Assembly (NCBI GenBank): GCA_011049955.1
Contig: DRGV01000017.1
Location: forward strand, 1 to 8,137
DNA from: a bacterium
Lineage (GTDB): Bacteria; UBP18; UBA7526
Direction: 5' to 3'
DNA: 8,137 bases
Positions 1 to 6,102 of the stretch are shown here, piece by piece. The position numbers and the translations under genes were made by a program. Each line of letters opens with the position of its first letter. The stretch's first letter is position 1. The notes below the pieces were generated by a model that saw only the letters and a program-made list of their open reading frames with translations, was not told the DNA's origin and did no database searches.

Positions 1-75
1 CCTTGTATCCTTCCTCTATAGACGGCATGGACTCTTATCTTGGAACTCCTCATCCTTTCACCGACTATTGACTAT
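1..75. repeat. Left arm of a 75-bp perfect inverted repeat
   Basis: Every base from 1 to 75 is the reverse complement of 468 back to 394; position 76 (a) against 393 (c) is the first mismatch. The other arm is ordinary sequence: an intergenic tail, the acylphosphatase ATG and its first codons. This arm is therefore the displaced copy. It sits where the N-terminal coding part of the TIGR00725-like gene should be. It may extend beyond the left edge of the window. The simplest reading is a fold-back chimera at a contig end; a real inverted duplication is the alternative. Confidence 0.95.
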
Positions 76-376
76 AGGCATTCTTCCTGGATTCTCTGCC
101 TCCGATGCCAACCCCTATATCGATGTTCCCATTGTCACCGGGATGAACCACGGAAGAAACATCATCGTGGTAAGAAGTTGTGATGCCATCGTTGCTATTG
201 GCGGCAGAGAAGGGACGTTATCCGAGATTGCTTTTGCTCTGAAATTGAGGATTCCTTTGATCGGGGTTGAGAGTTGGGACATAGAAGGAGTAATAGAGGC
301 CAAGGATGCCAGGGCAGCAGTGAGCCAGGCTTTCCAAGCGTTAAAGAGAAAGAAGAAGATCATAAGGTGTACCTAA
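68..376 (+). CDS. TIGR00725/LOG-like Rossmann nucleotide-binding protein, N-terminus lost
   Basis: The protein from about residue 2 matches the C-terminal two thirds of the TIGR00725 family (SLOG superfamily, related to LOG and DprA). Visible landmarks are the TIGILPG strand-loop, DANPYIDVPIVTGM, the arginine of GRNIIVVRS, and the phosphate-binding signature GGREGTLSE followed by IAFALKL. Family members usually have about 60 further N-terminal residues carrying a first glycine-rich loop; these are absent. The reading frame stays open to the left edge, but the residues encoded by 2-70 (LVSFLYRRHG...) come from the inverted copy of the acylphosphatase start and resemble nothing in the family. 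The TTG at 68 has no ribosome binding site and is only a nominal start. Function is poorly known: family members bind nucleotides, and a LOG-like phosphoribohydrolase activity is not established. The neighbouring acylphosphatase begins 39 bases after the stop. Confidence 0.8.
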   Translation: MTIGILPGFSASDANPYIDVPIVTGMNHGRNIIVVRSCDAIVAIGGREGTLSEIAFALKLRIPLIGVESWDIEGVIEAKDARAAVSQAFQALKRKKKIIRCT

Positions 377-381
377 AATTT

Positions 382-406
382 AGTCGACAGTCCATAGTCA
401 ATAGTC
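382..406. repeat. Four AGTC tetramers at exact 7-base spacing
   Basis: AGTC starts at 382, 389, 396 and 403, giving heptads ending gacAGTC, catAGTC and aatAGTC in the spacer between the TIGR00725-like gene and acylphosphatase. The inner boundary of the 75-bp inverted repeat (394) falls inside this array. A short phased repeat like this could have supplied the microhomology for the fold-back. It could also be a remnant of a longer interspersed repeat family. Confidence 0.55.
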
Positions 407-468
407 GGTGAAAGGATGAGGAGTTCCAAGATAAGAGTCCATGCCGTCTATAGAGGAAGGATACAAGG
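394..468. repeat. Right arm of the 75-bp perfect inverted repeat
   Basis: This arm pairs base for base with 1-75 and spans the end of the spacer, the ATG at 416 and the first 17 full codons of acylphosphatase. It reads as native sequence because the acylphosphatase is intact across it. Confidence 0.95.
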
Positions 469-700
469 AGTGGGCTTCAGATTTACTGCCCAAAGGTATG
501 CTAATGAGATAGGAGTAACCGGTTACGTCAAGAACCTCTGGAGTGGTCAAGTAGAGATAGTAGCAGAAGGTGAAAGGGAAAAGGTGGAGACCTTCTTAGA
601 GAAAATCAAAAACGGCCTCCTCTCCCGTTATATTGACGATGTAGAGACACACTATAGTGAATATACTGGAGCGTTTCGAGATTTTCATGTTCGCTTTTAA
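416..700 (+). CDS. acyP: Acylphosphatase
   Basis: A complete 94-residue acylphosphatase, the usual family size. It hydrolyses the carboxyl-phosphate bond of acyl phosphates such as acetyl phosphate or carbamoyl phosphate in the cytoplasm. The phosphate-binding loop GRIQGVGFRF lies at residues 14-23 with the catalytic arginine at R22. The second signature GYVKNLWSGQVEIVAEG follows with the catalytic asparagine at N40. The C-terminal FHVRF matches the family's last strand. The ATG at 416 is the only sensible start: the conserved core begins a few residues later. However, the only purine-rich stretch (gaaagg) directly abuts the ATG, so initiation looks weak. The gene start lies inside the right arm of the inverted repeat. 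It may be cotranscribed with the truncated upstream gene. Confidence 0.95.
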   Translation: MRSSKIRVHAVYRGRIQGVGFRFTAQRYANEIGVTGYVKNLWSGQVEIVAEGEREKVETFLEKIKNGLLSRYIDDVETHYSEYTGAFRDFHVRF

Positions 701-720
701 CTTACAAGGAATAGCAGAGA

Positions 721-870
721 ATGGTAAATTCCAAATAACAAATTCCAAATTACAAACAATATACAATTCCAAAATCACAATGACCTAAACAGTTTTTGTT
801 TCGAACATTTGGTCATTTGAATTTGTGATTTGTTTGTGATTTGTGATTTGGTGCTTGTGATTTTGAAGAT
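721..870. repeat. Palindromic AT-rich interspersed repeat (MITE-like or REP-like)
   Basis: The left part (about 725-784) is built from variants of aaattccaaat/acaaat and ends in aatgacc. The right part (about 811-866) starts with ggtcatttgaatttgtg and is built from variants of gtgatttg. The right part reverse-complemented aligns imperfectly with the left, so the unit is a long imperfect hairpin with tgacc/ggtca at the inner ends and a loop containing ttcgaa. It has no coding potential. Units of this type are recalled from intergenic spaces of several uncultured bacterial lineages. Only one copy is in this window. Confidence 0.7.
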
Positions 871-890
871 TTCCTTGCTAATCCCTGTTA

Positions 891-902
891 CTCCTCGAGG
901 AG
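891..902 (+). promoter_or_regulatory. Perfect 12-bp palindrome containing the ribosome binding site
   Basis: The sequence ctcctcgaggag is self-complementary. Its right half gaggag is the only Shine-Dalgarno candidate for the phosphoesterase start at 906, with just three bases between. A palindrome at this place could hide the ribosome binding site in a small stem or dimer, or bind a protein; coincidence is also possible. Confidence 0.5.
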
Positions 903-905
903 TTT

Positions 906-1637
906 ATGCGCTACGCTCTATTTGCTGATATCCATTCTAATCTGGAGGCCTTCCTAGCGGTCCGGAAAGAATTCAAGAAGGAAAAGGTTGACGAATATGT
1001 CTGTTTGGGGGATATTGTAGGCTATGCTGCTAATCCCAACGAGTGCTTCAAGCTCACAAGGGAATTAAATCCCCTGACCATAATCGCTGGAAATCACGAC
1101 TGGGCAAGCGTGGGAAAGACAGACATCGATTACTTTCATTCCCTCGCCAGAGAAGCCATTCTCTGGACTCAAGAAGAACTGACGGAAGAGAATAAAGGAT
1201 TTTTAAGAAGTTTCTCCTTGATTAAAGAATTTGATGACTTTGTTATCGTCCATGGAAGTCTCTACTCACCAGAAAAGTGGCACTATATCTTCACCCTCCG
1301 AGATGCCAAAAAAAACTTTGAACATCAGAATGGGAAAATATGCTTCATCGCCCATTCCCATCAGCCATTCATCATCTCTCAAGACAGAGAAGGAAAGTGT
1401 GAAGGAGTAAAGGGAATGAGAGTTTCTCTAAGAGACGATTATAAATATCTTATAAATATCGGAAGCGTTGGCCAGCCTAGGGATGGTAATCCGGATGCCT
1501 GCTACTGCCTCTATGACAGAGATAAAAATAAGATAGAGATAAAGAGGATTCCCTACCAGATAAAGAAGGCCCAAGACAAAATAATCTCTGCCGGCCTTCC
1601 CCAAAAACTGGCCCAACGCCTATCCTTAGGAAGATAA
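906..1637 (+). CDS. Calcineurin-like metallophosphoesterase (YfcE/MJ0936-like, Metallophos_2)
   Basis: A complete 243-residue two-metal phosphoesterase. All the metal-binding blocks are present in order: ADIHSN (D8, H10), LGDIVGY (D36), GNHD (N63, H64, D65), VHGS (H116) and the AHSHQP block (H150, H152). The family-typical INIGSVGQPRDGNPDACYCLYD block follows at residues 183-204. The PNE after the second block (residues 44-46) is seen in a subgroup often annotated as a diadenosine-tetraphosphatase-like or phosphodiesterase YfcE-like protein. The substrate cannot be read from sequence; phosphodiester cleavage with Mn or a similar metal is the family expectation. There is no signal peptide, so it is cytoplasmic. 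The ATG at 906 puts D8 at the usual distance from the N-terminus. It follows a repeat-rich gap and is likely the first gene of its transcript. Confidence 0.88.
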   Translation: MRYALFADIHSNLEAFLAVRKEFKKEKVDEYVCLGDIVGYAANPNECFKLTRELNPLTIIAGNHDWASVGKTDIDYFHSLAREAILWTQEELTEENKGFLRSFSLIKEFDDFVIVHGSLYSPEKWHYIFTLRDAKKNFEHQNGKICFIAHSHQPFIISQDREGKCEGVKGMRVSLRDDYKYLINIGSVGQPRDGNPDACYCLYDRDKNKIEIKRIPYQIKKAQDKIISAGLPQKLAQRLSLGR

Positions 1638-1745
1638 ACCCCGCACCTTTCTGCTACGAAAAGATACCTCGAAGTAAAAGGTACGGGGGGAAATCAACCA
1701 TTAACACCTACGTAGCGGTAGGTGGTTCTAAAAAAGGTGCGGGGT
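1638..1745 (+). promoter_or_regulatory. Leader with one arm able to pair with two alternative downstream arms
   Basis: Arm A at 1638-1650 (accccgcaccttt) is perfectly complementary over 13 bases to arm C at 1733-1745. Eleven of the 12 bases at 1639-1650 are also complementary to arm B at 1677-1688 (aaaggtacgggg). A:B and A:C pairings exclude each other. A separate 7-bp stem, 1705-1711 with 1718-1724, sits between B and C. Arm C holds the GGGG (1741-1744) that is the only ribosome binding site candidate for the ATG at 1749. A:C pairing would cover it and A:B pairing would free it. There is no uridine run after any stem, so a translational rather than terminator switch is the more natural reading. 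It may instead be clustered interspersed repeats. Confidence 0.45.
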
Positions 1746-1748
1746 AAA

Positions 1749-3224
1749 ATGACCAGACTTACTTTTTATGGTGGAGTAAACGAGATCGGGGGAAATAAGA
1801 TTCTCTTAGAGGATGATGGAACCAGGATATTCTTGGATTTTGGTATGTCTTTTGGGAAAAGAGAGGAGTTTTTTGAAGAATATCTTATGCCCCGAACGTC
1901 GAATGCCCTGGGCGATTTTATAGAGATGGGTCTGGTTCCGAACTTAAAAGGAATCTATAGAACGGACCTGGTAAGATTACTGGGCCGGGAACCAAAACCC
2001 CCGGTCATTAATGCCGTATTCTTGAGTCACGCCCATGCTGACCATGTAAATTATATTTCATTTCTTCATGAGGATGTTCCTTTATACTGCGGTCACACTG
2101 CCCTTCTCATCCTACAATCGCTGAATGAGTCAAAGACCAGAACCATCGAAAGTGAAATCCTGGACTTTATGAAAAGACCACGGACAAGGAGGAGGGGAGA
2201 GCCCCCGGTAGTACGAAAAGTAAAGACCTTCCGCACGGGAGACAAAATAAAAATCGGCTCCCTTTTCGTAGAACCAGTTCATGTGGATCATAGTGTCCCC
2301 GGGGCCTATGGCTTTATTGTCCATACTAGAAAAGGTGCCGTGGCCTACACCGGGGATTTAAGACTCCATGGAAGGCGCTCTCAAATGACCAGGGATTTCA
2401 TCGAGAAGGCCCAAAAATCCCGGCCCATTGCCCTTATTTGCGAGGGAACCCGGTTTAGGGAAAAACATAGAAAAGAAGAAAAAGAAGGGGAGGAAGAAGT
2501 AAGAAAGGAATGTCTAAAGGAAGTGAAAAAGACCAGGGGACTGGTAATAGCCGATTTTAACTTCAAGGATGTCGATAGGGTAAAGACCTTCTATACTATA
2601 GCTCGAGAGACGAAACGCAAGATGGTTGTTCATCTCCTGGACGTTTTTCTGCTGAAATATCTTTCTCAAGACCCGGCCCTGGACCTTCCTCAACCGGACG
2701 ACCCCAATATTCTTATCTTCCTACCTAAAAGGCAGAGCGGGACCTATCGGGAGGATGACTACCAGAGAGCGGAGAGGCAGTTCTACCACTACCCCAATAC
2801 CGTAACTGCCAAGAACCTGGATCAGGAGAAGGTCCTTTTATGCTTCTCTTATTGGAAGATAAAGGAACTCATCGATATTCAGCCCCTATCCGGCAGCCTT
2901 TTCATTCATTCCCTTTCTGAGCCTTTTAATGAAGAGATGGCAATGGCTTATCAGCGGCTCAAGAACTGGATAGACCATTATCGGCTGAAGTTTTTCCAGA
3001 GTCACTGTTCCGGCCATGCTTCAGAAAAAGAATTGAAAGAAATCATCAAGAAAATCAATCCCCGGAAACTCTTTTTCATCCATATTCAGCCGCCCCAGAA
3101 AAAGTATCTGGTGCCCCTGGATCAAGAAGAAGCAGAAAAATTCCGGACGATGGTAAGAAAAGAATTTGAAAGCGCAGATAGGCAGGTAATCATCCCTGAA
3201 TATGGTAAGACCTACGAGCTCTAA
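1749..3224 (+). CDS. Beta-CASP metallo-beta-lactamase protein, RNase J-like nuclease
   Basis: A 491-residue protein when started at ATG 1749. An in-frame GTG at 1722 would add nine residues but lies in a leader stem, and the conserved strand LTFYGGVNEIGGN begins right after MTR, so I prefer 1749. Metallo-beta-lactamase motifs: SHAHADH (H94, H96, D98, H99), the HSVPGAYG histidine H181 and TGDLRLHG (D203). Beta-CASP motifs: EGTRF (E232), SHCSGHAS (H419, H423), and a final FFIHIQPP (H445) in the place of the last histidine motif of RNase J. This makes it a likely zinc-dependent RNA endo/exonuclease. It carries an insertion (about residues 35-85) before the SHAHADH motif and a charged Lys/Glu segment after motif A, and the RNase J C-terminal domain is not evident, so it is not called rnj. 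LigA starts 12 bases downstream, suggesting an operon. Confidence 0.85.
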   Translation: MTRLTFYGGVNEIGGNKILLEDDGTRIFLDFGMSFGKREEFFEEYLMPRTSNALGDFIEMGLVPNLKGIYRTDLVRLLGREPKPPVINAVFLSHAHADHVNYISFLHEDVPLYCGHTALLILQSLNESKTRTIESEILDFMKRPRTRRRGEPPVVRKVKTFRTGDKIKIGSLFVEPVHVDHSVPGAYGFIVHTRKGAVAYTGDLRLHGRRSQMTRDFIEKAQKSRPIALICEGTRFREKHRKEEKEGEEEVRKECLKEVKKTRGLVIADFNFKDVDRVKTFYTIARETKRKMVVHLLDVFLLKYLSQDPALDLPQPDDPNILIFLPKRQSGTYREDDYQRAERQFYHYPNTVTAKNLDQEKVLLCFSYWKIKELIDIQPLSGSLFIHSLSEPFNEEMAMAYQRLKNWIDHYRLKFFQSHCSGHASEKELKEIIKKINPRKLFFIHIQPPQKKYLVPLDQEEAEKFRTMVRKEFESADRQVIIPEYGKTYEL

Positions 3225-3236
3225 GAGAAGAAAATA

Positions 3237-5255
3237 ATGGCTGAGAATAAAAAGACAAGGAAAGAAATTGAAAAGTTAAGGGAAGAGATAAGGTATCACG
3301 ACTACAAGTATTACATCGAAAACCAGCCAGTCATCTCTGATAAGGAATACGATGCCTTGATGCAAAAACTCATCAAATTAGAGGAAAAGCATCCTCAGTT
3401 CATGGCCCCCGATTCTCCTACCCAGAGAGTAGGCGGGGCGCCAGCAGAGGGGTTTGGGGAGGCCAAACATATTGTTCCTCTACTGAGTCTATCCAATGCC
3501 TTCTCCTTTGATGATTTGGAGGCCTTCGACAAGAGAGTAAAGCGGATGCTCGGCCTTCCTCCCGATAGGGACATAGAGTATGTCTCCGAACTCAAGATAG
3601 ATGGCTTAGCCATTAACCTCACCTATGAGAATGGAAGATTGGTAAAAGGAGCTACGAGGGGAGACGGATTTAGGGGAGAGAATGTCACCAATAACCTGAA
3701 GACCATTCATGCCATTCCCTTGCGCTTAAGAGGAGAGAAAATACCGAGACTCCTGGAGGTTCGGGGAGAGGTCTATATGCTCCATAAGGACTTCCAGGGA
3801 CTCAATAAGGAGAGGGAGAAATCTGGAGAGCCTTTATTTGCCAACCCCAGGAATGCGGCCGCGGGGAGCGTAAGGCAACTTGACCCCAAAATTACCGCTA
3901 AAAGAAAGTTGAACATTTTCACCTATGCCTCAGGGGAGTACCGAGACGGGAGGATAGAAACCCATATAGAACTTTTGGAACTCTTTAAATCCCTGGGACT
4001 AAAGGTAAACCCCACTACAAGGCTCTGTAAGAATACCAGAGAGGTGATTAAATTCTGTCGGAATTGGACCGAGAAGAAGAAGGGTTCGGGTTACGATGTT
4101 GATGGGGTAGTAGTAAAAATAAATTCCTTAAGACTACAGGAAAAATTGGGGGCAGTAACCAAGTCCCCCAGATGGGCTATCGGTTATAAGTTCCCGGCCG
4201 AGCAAGCGACGACTAGAATAAAGGAGATTATTGTCCAGGTGGGAAGAACCGGCGCCCTGACACCGGTGGCCATCATGGAGCCGGTAGGGGTGGGAGGGGT
4301 GACCGTCTCTCGGGCCACCCTACATAATGAGGATGAAATAAAGAAGAAGGATATTCGGGTAGGGGATAGGGTCATCATCCAGAGAGCCGGGGATGTCATC
4401 CCGTATGTAGTCTCTGCCATCAAGGAAGAGAGGACCGGTAGAGAAAAGAAGTTTATCTTTTCTAAGAAGTGTCCTGTCTGCGGAGCAGATGTCTCTCGAC
4501 CTCCGGGAGAAGTGGTAATCAGATGCACCAATATCTCCTGCCCTGCCCAAATCAAGGAGACCATCAGGCACTTTACCTCTCGGGGAGCCATGGATGTGGA
4601 AGGGATTGGTGATGCTCAGGTTGAGCAGTTAGTGGAGAAGGGGCTCATTAGGGATCCGGCAGACTTATATTACCTCAAAAAAGAAAACCTCCTTACCTTA
4701 GAAAGAATGGGGAATAAACTGGCTGCCAATATCCTGGAGGCCATTGAGAAGAGTAAAGAAAGAGATTTATCCCGTCTCATCTATGCCTTGGGGATAAGGC
4801 ATGTAGGGAGCCACATCGCCGATGTCTTAGCAAAGAACTATTCCTCTTTAGACAAACTCTCAAAGGCCAGGGCCGGGGAACTCTTCTCTCTTCCCGGAAT
4901 CGGTCCCATCGTAGCCAAGAGCGTGGAACTATTCTTCAAGCAGGAAGGGGCAAAGAAAGTCATTGATAAGTTAAGAAGAGCAGGAGTAAAATTAGAGATA
5001 GAAAAGAAGAAAGAAGCCCCTCAGATCTTGGTCGGGAAGACCTTCGTTCTCACTGGAATCTTAGAGGAATTTAGCAGGGAGGAGGCCTCAGAAATAATTA
5101 AGGGGTTAGGGGGCAGGGTCTCTATCTCAGTAAGCAAGAAGACAGACTATATCGTAGCGGGGAAAGAACCCGGCTCAAAGTATACCAGGGCAAAGGAATT
5201 AGGTATTAAGATTATCAAGGAGAAAGAATTTAAGAAACTAATCAAAAGAAGTTAA
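3237..5255 (+). CDS. ligA: NAD+-dependent DNA ligase LigA
   Basis: A complete 672-residue LigA, the standard length. It seals nicks during replication and repair using NAD+ as the adenylate donor. Domains in order: Ia with the NMN-binding helices (residues about 5-65, HDYKYYIENQPVISDKEYD), the nucleotidyltransferase core with the adenylated lysine in ELKIDG (K120), RGDG (141-144), VRGEVY, FANPRNAAAGS, DGVVVKIN (K294) and IGYKFP (K318), the OB fold, a four-cysteine zinc finger (C412, C415, C430, C435), helix-hairpin-helix repeats (about 450-575, including LPGIGP) and a C-terminal BRCT domain (about 593-672). The start is preceded only by gagaag, a weak ribosome binding site, but the short gap to the RNase J-like gene would allow translational coupling. 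No key residue is missing. Confidence 0.98.
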   Translation: MAENKKTRKEIEKLREEIRYHDYKYYIENQPVISDKEYDALMQKLIKLEEKHPQFMAPDSPTQRVGGAPAEGFGEAKHIVPLLSLSNAFSFDDLEAFDKRVKRMLGLPPDRDIEYVSELKIDGLAINLTYENGRLVKGATRGDGFRGENVTNNLKTIHAIPLRLRGEKIPRLLEVRGEVYMLHKDFQGLNKEREKSGEPLFANPRNAAAGSVRQLDPKITAKRKLNIFTYASGEYRDGRIETHIELLELFKSLGLKVNPTTRLCKNTREVIKFCRNWTEKKKGSGYDVDGVVVKINSLRLQEKLGAVTKSPRWAIGYKFPAEQATTRIKEIIVQVGRTGALTPVAIMEPVGVGGVTVSRATLHNEDEIKKKDIRVGDRVIIQRAGDVIPYVVSAIKEERTGREKKFIFSKKCPVCGADVSRPPGEVVIRCTNISCPAQIKETIRHFTSRGAMDVEGIGDAQVEQLVEKGLIRDPADLYYLKKENLLTLERMGNKLAANILEAIEKSKERDLSRLIYALGIRHVGSHIADVLAKNYSSLDKLSKARAGELFSLPGIGPIVAKSVELFFKQEGAKKVIDKLRRAGVKLEIEKKKEAPQILVGKTFVLTGILEEFSREEASEIIKGLGGRVSISVSKKTDYIVAGKEPGSKYTRAKELGIKIIKEKEFKKLIKRS

Positions 5256-5352
5256 TATAAAGAAGGAATCCGTCTGTATCCGCTCAAATCTGCCTGCCCC
5301 GTAGGAGCGAAGCGACTTTACGGGGTGTGCATCCCTATGGAAAGATGAAGAT
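5256..5352. other. Spacer with a GC-rich hairpin repeat after ligA
   Basis: Bases 5297-5303 (ccccgta) pair exactly with 5319-5325 (tacgggg), with room for two further G-T pairs inside, around a loop containing ggagcgaagcgac. No T run follows, so it is not a canonical intrinsic terminator. Its cccgta/tacggg stem resembles arm B of the leader upstream of the RNase J-like gene, which suggests both derive from the same class of small palindromic repeat. It could still stabilise the 3' end of the ligA message. Confidence 0.5.
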
Positions 5353-5898
5353 ATGAATAGAAAAATAGTTCTAGATCTGGAGACCCAAAAAGAGTTAAGT
5401 GAAGTGGGAGGCCATCAGAACCTTCATCTACTCAAGGTGTCAGTAGTAGGAATCTACGATTACTCTGATGGGAAGTATAAGGCCTTTGAGGAGAAAGAGA
5501 TTCCCCAGTTAGAAGAAATCTTAAGAGAAGCCTCTCTCATCATTGGCTTCAACCACAAGCGCTTTGACTTTCCCGTCCTTCAGCCTTACCTTTCTCTCGA
5601 TTTAGGAGAGGTTCCCTATCTCGATATCATGGAGGAGTTTGTCAAGGCAAGGGCGCATAGGATAGGTCTGGATAACCTTGCCCGGGCTACCTTAGGAGAG
5701 GGGAAGTCGGGAAGCGGCCTGGAGGCCCTGCGCCTCTATCGCATTGGGGATATGCAAAGGTTAAAGGATTACTGTCTGGACGATGTGCGCCTGACCAAAG
5801 AACTATATGAATACGGAATAAAAAATAAAAGACTCTACTACACCTCTCACTCCCTCTTTGCTATGGGAAAAGAAACCATCTCAGTGAGCTGGGCATAA
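5353..5898 (+). CDS. DEDDy-type RNase H-fold exonuclease-like protein (YprB/RNase_H_2 type)
   Basis: A 181-residue protein with the 3'-5' exonuclease motif set: ExoI VLDLET (D8, E10), ExoII IIGFNHKRFDFPVL (N67, D72) and ExoIII YCLDDVRLTKELY (Y140, D144). This layout fits the PF13482-type ribonuclease-H-like domain, which also occurs fused to DEAD/DEAH helicases or ATP-dependent nucleases; here it stands alone. Expected activity is metal-dependent cleavage of DNA or RNA from the 3' end, but the substrate cannot be told. It follows ligA by about 100 bases on the same strand, so a link to DNA repair is plausible but unproved. The ribosome binding site (gaag at 5347-5350) is weak. No membrane segment or signal peptide is seen. 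Confidence 0.75.
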   Translation: MNRKIVLDLETQKELSEVGGHQNLHLLKVSVVGIYDYSDGKYKAFEEKEIPQLEEILREASLIIGFNHKRFDFPVLQPYLSLDLGEVPYLDIMEEFVKARAHRIGLDNLARATLGEGKSGSGLEALRLYRIGDMQRLKDYCLDDVRLTKELYEYGIKNKRLYYTSHSLFAMGKETISVSWA

Positions 5899-5954
5899 AG
5901 CTGATCCCATCCCGAGGTTTGCCAGTTAGCCGGTTAAACATCTCTTAATAACCT

Positions 5955-6043
5955 CAGGGGAGACAGGGGTTACAGGGGTGACACGGGTTTAACCCCTGCC
6001 ACTCTTTTCACCCTTGTTCCCCTTGTTACCCTTCTATTTTTTA
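5955..6043. repeat. G-rich near-tandem repeat with matching C-rich arm (imperfect long hairpin)
   Basis: The G-rich side (about 5955-5987) reads as imperfect 9-base repeats of the type gacagggg/tacagggg/gacacggg. The C-rich side (about 6010-6034) reads cacccttgttcccc and onward, and aligns with its reverse complement with several mismatches. A shorter perfect stem pairs 5964-5972 (caggggtta) with 5990-5998 (taacccctg). A run of six T follows at 6037-6042. This could work as a terminator after the RNase H-fold gene, but the long imperfect stem looks more like an interspersed repeat. On the plus strand the four G-runs could also form a quadruplex. Confidence 0.55.
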
Positions 6044-6070
6044 ACATCTGTGATCCGTGCTAATCCATAA
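6044..6070. repeat. Fragment of an interspersed repeat (reverse strand: attagcacggatcacagatg)
   Basis: Read on the minus strand, the stretch gives an attagcacggatcacagatg motif. I recall motifs of this kind as a widespread non-coding repeat in many uncultured bacterial genomes. It abuts the G-rich repeat, so this 204-base gap is largely a stack of different repeat pieces. The recall cannot be verified here. Confidence 0.35.
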
Positions 6071-6086
6071 TTAATCCTTATAGGGT

Positions 6087-6093
6087 AAAGGAG
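6087..6093 (+). promoter_or_regulatory. Strong ribosome binding site for the membrane protein
   Basis: aaaggag ends nine bases before the ATG at 6103 and decides that start over the nearby out-of-frame ATG at 6096. Confidence 0.75.
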
Positions 6094-6102
6094 TGATGAC
6101 AT

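Noticed and set aside
721..870. CRISPR array, because of repeated acaaatt/gatttg units
   Set aside because: Units are short, degenerate and contiguous, with no constant repeat length and no unique spacers.
855..882. Possible promoter TTGTGA-16-GCTAAT upstream of the phosphoesterase
   Set aside because: The match is weak and TTGTGA is part of the interspersed repeat, so I do not list it as a feature.
1722..1748. GTG at 1722 as the start of the RNase J-like gene
   Set aside because: It lies in the 1705-1724 stem, has no ribosome binding site, and would add nine residues before the family-typical start MTRLTFYGG.
4184..4591. Long minus-strand reading frame of 135 codons inside ligA
   Set aside because: It is antisense to the conserved OB-fold and zinc-finger part of ligA, has no recognisable family features, and a second overlapping antisense frame shows the same region is simply stop-poor.
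5297..5325. Intrinsic terminator after ligA
   Set aside because: The stem is good but no T run follows; recorded only as a hairpin repeat.
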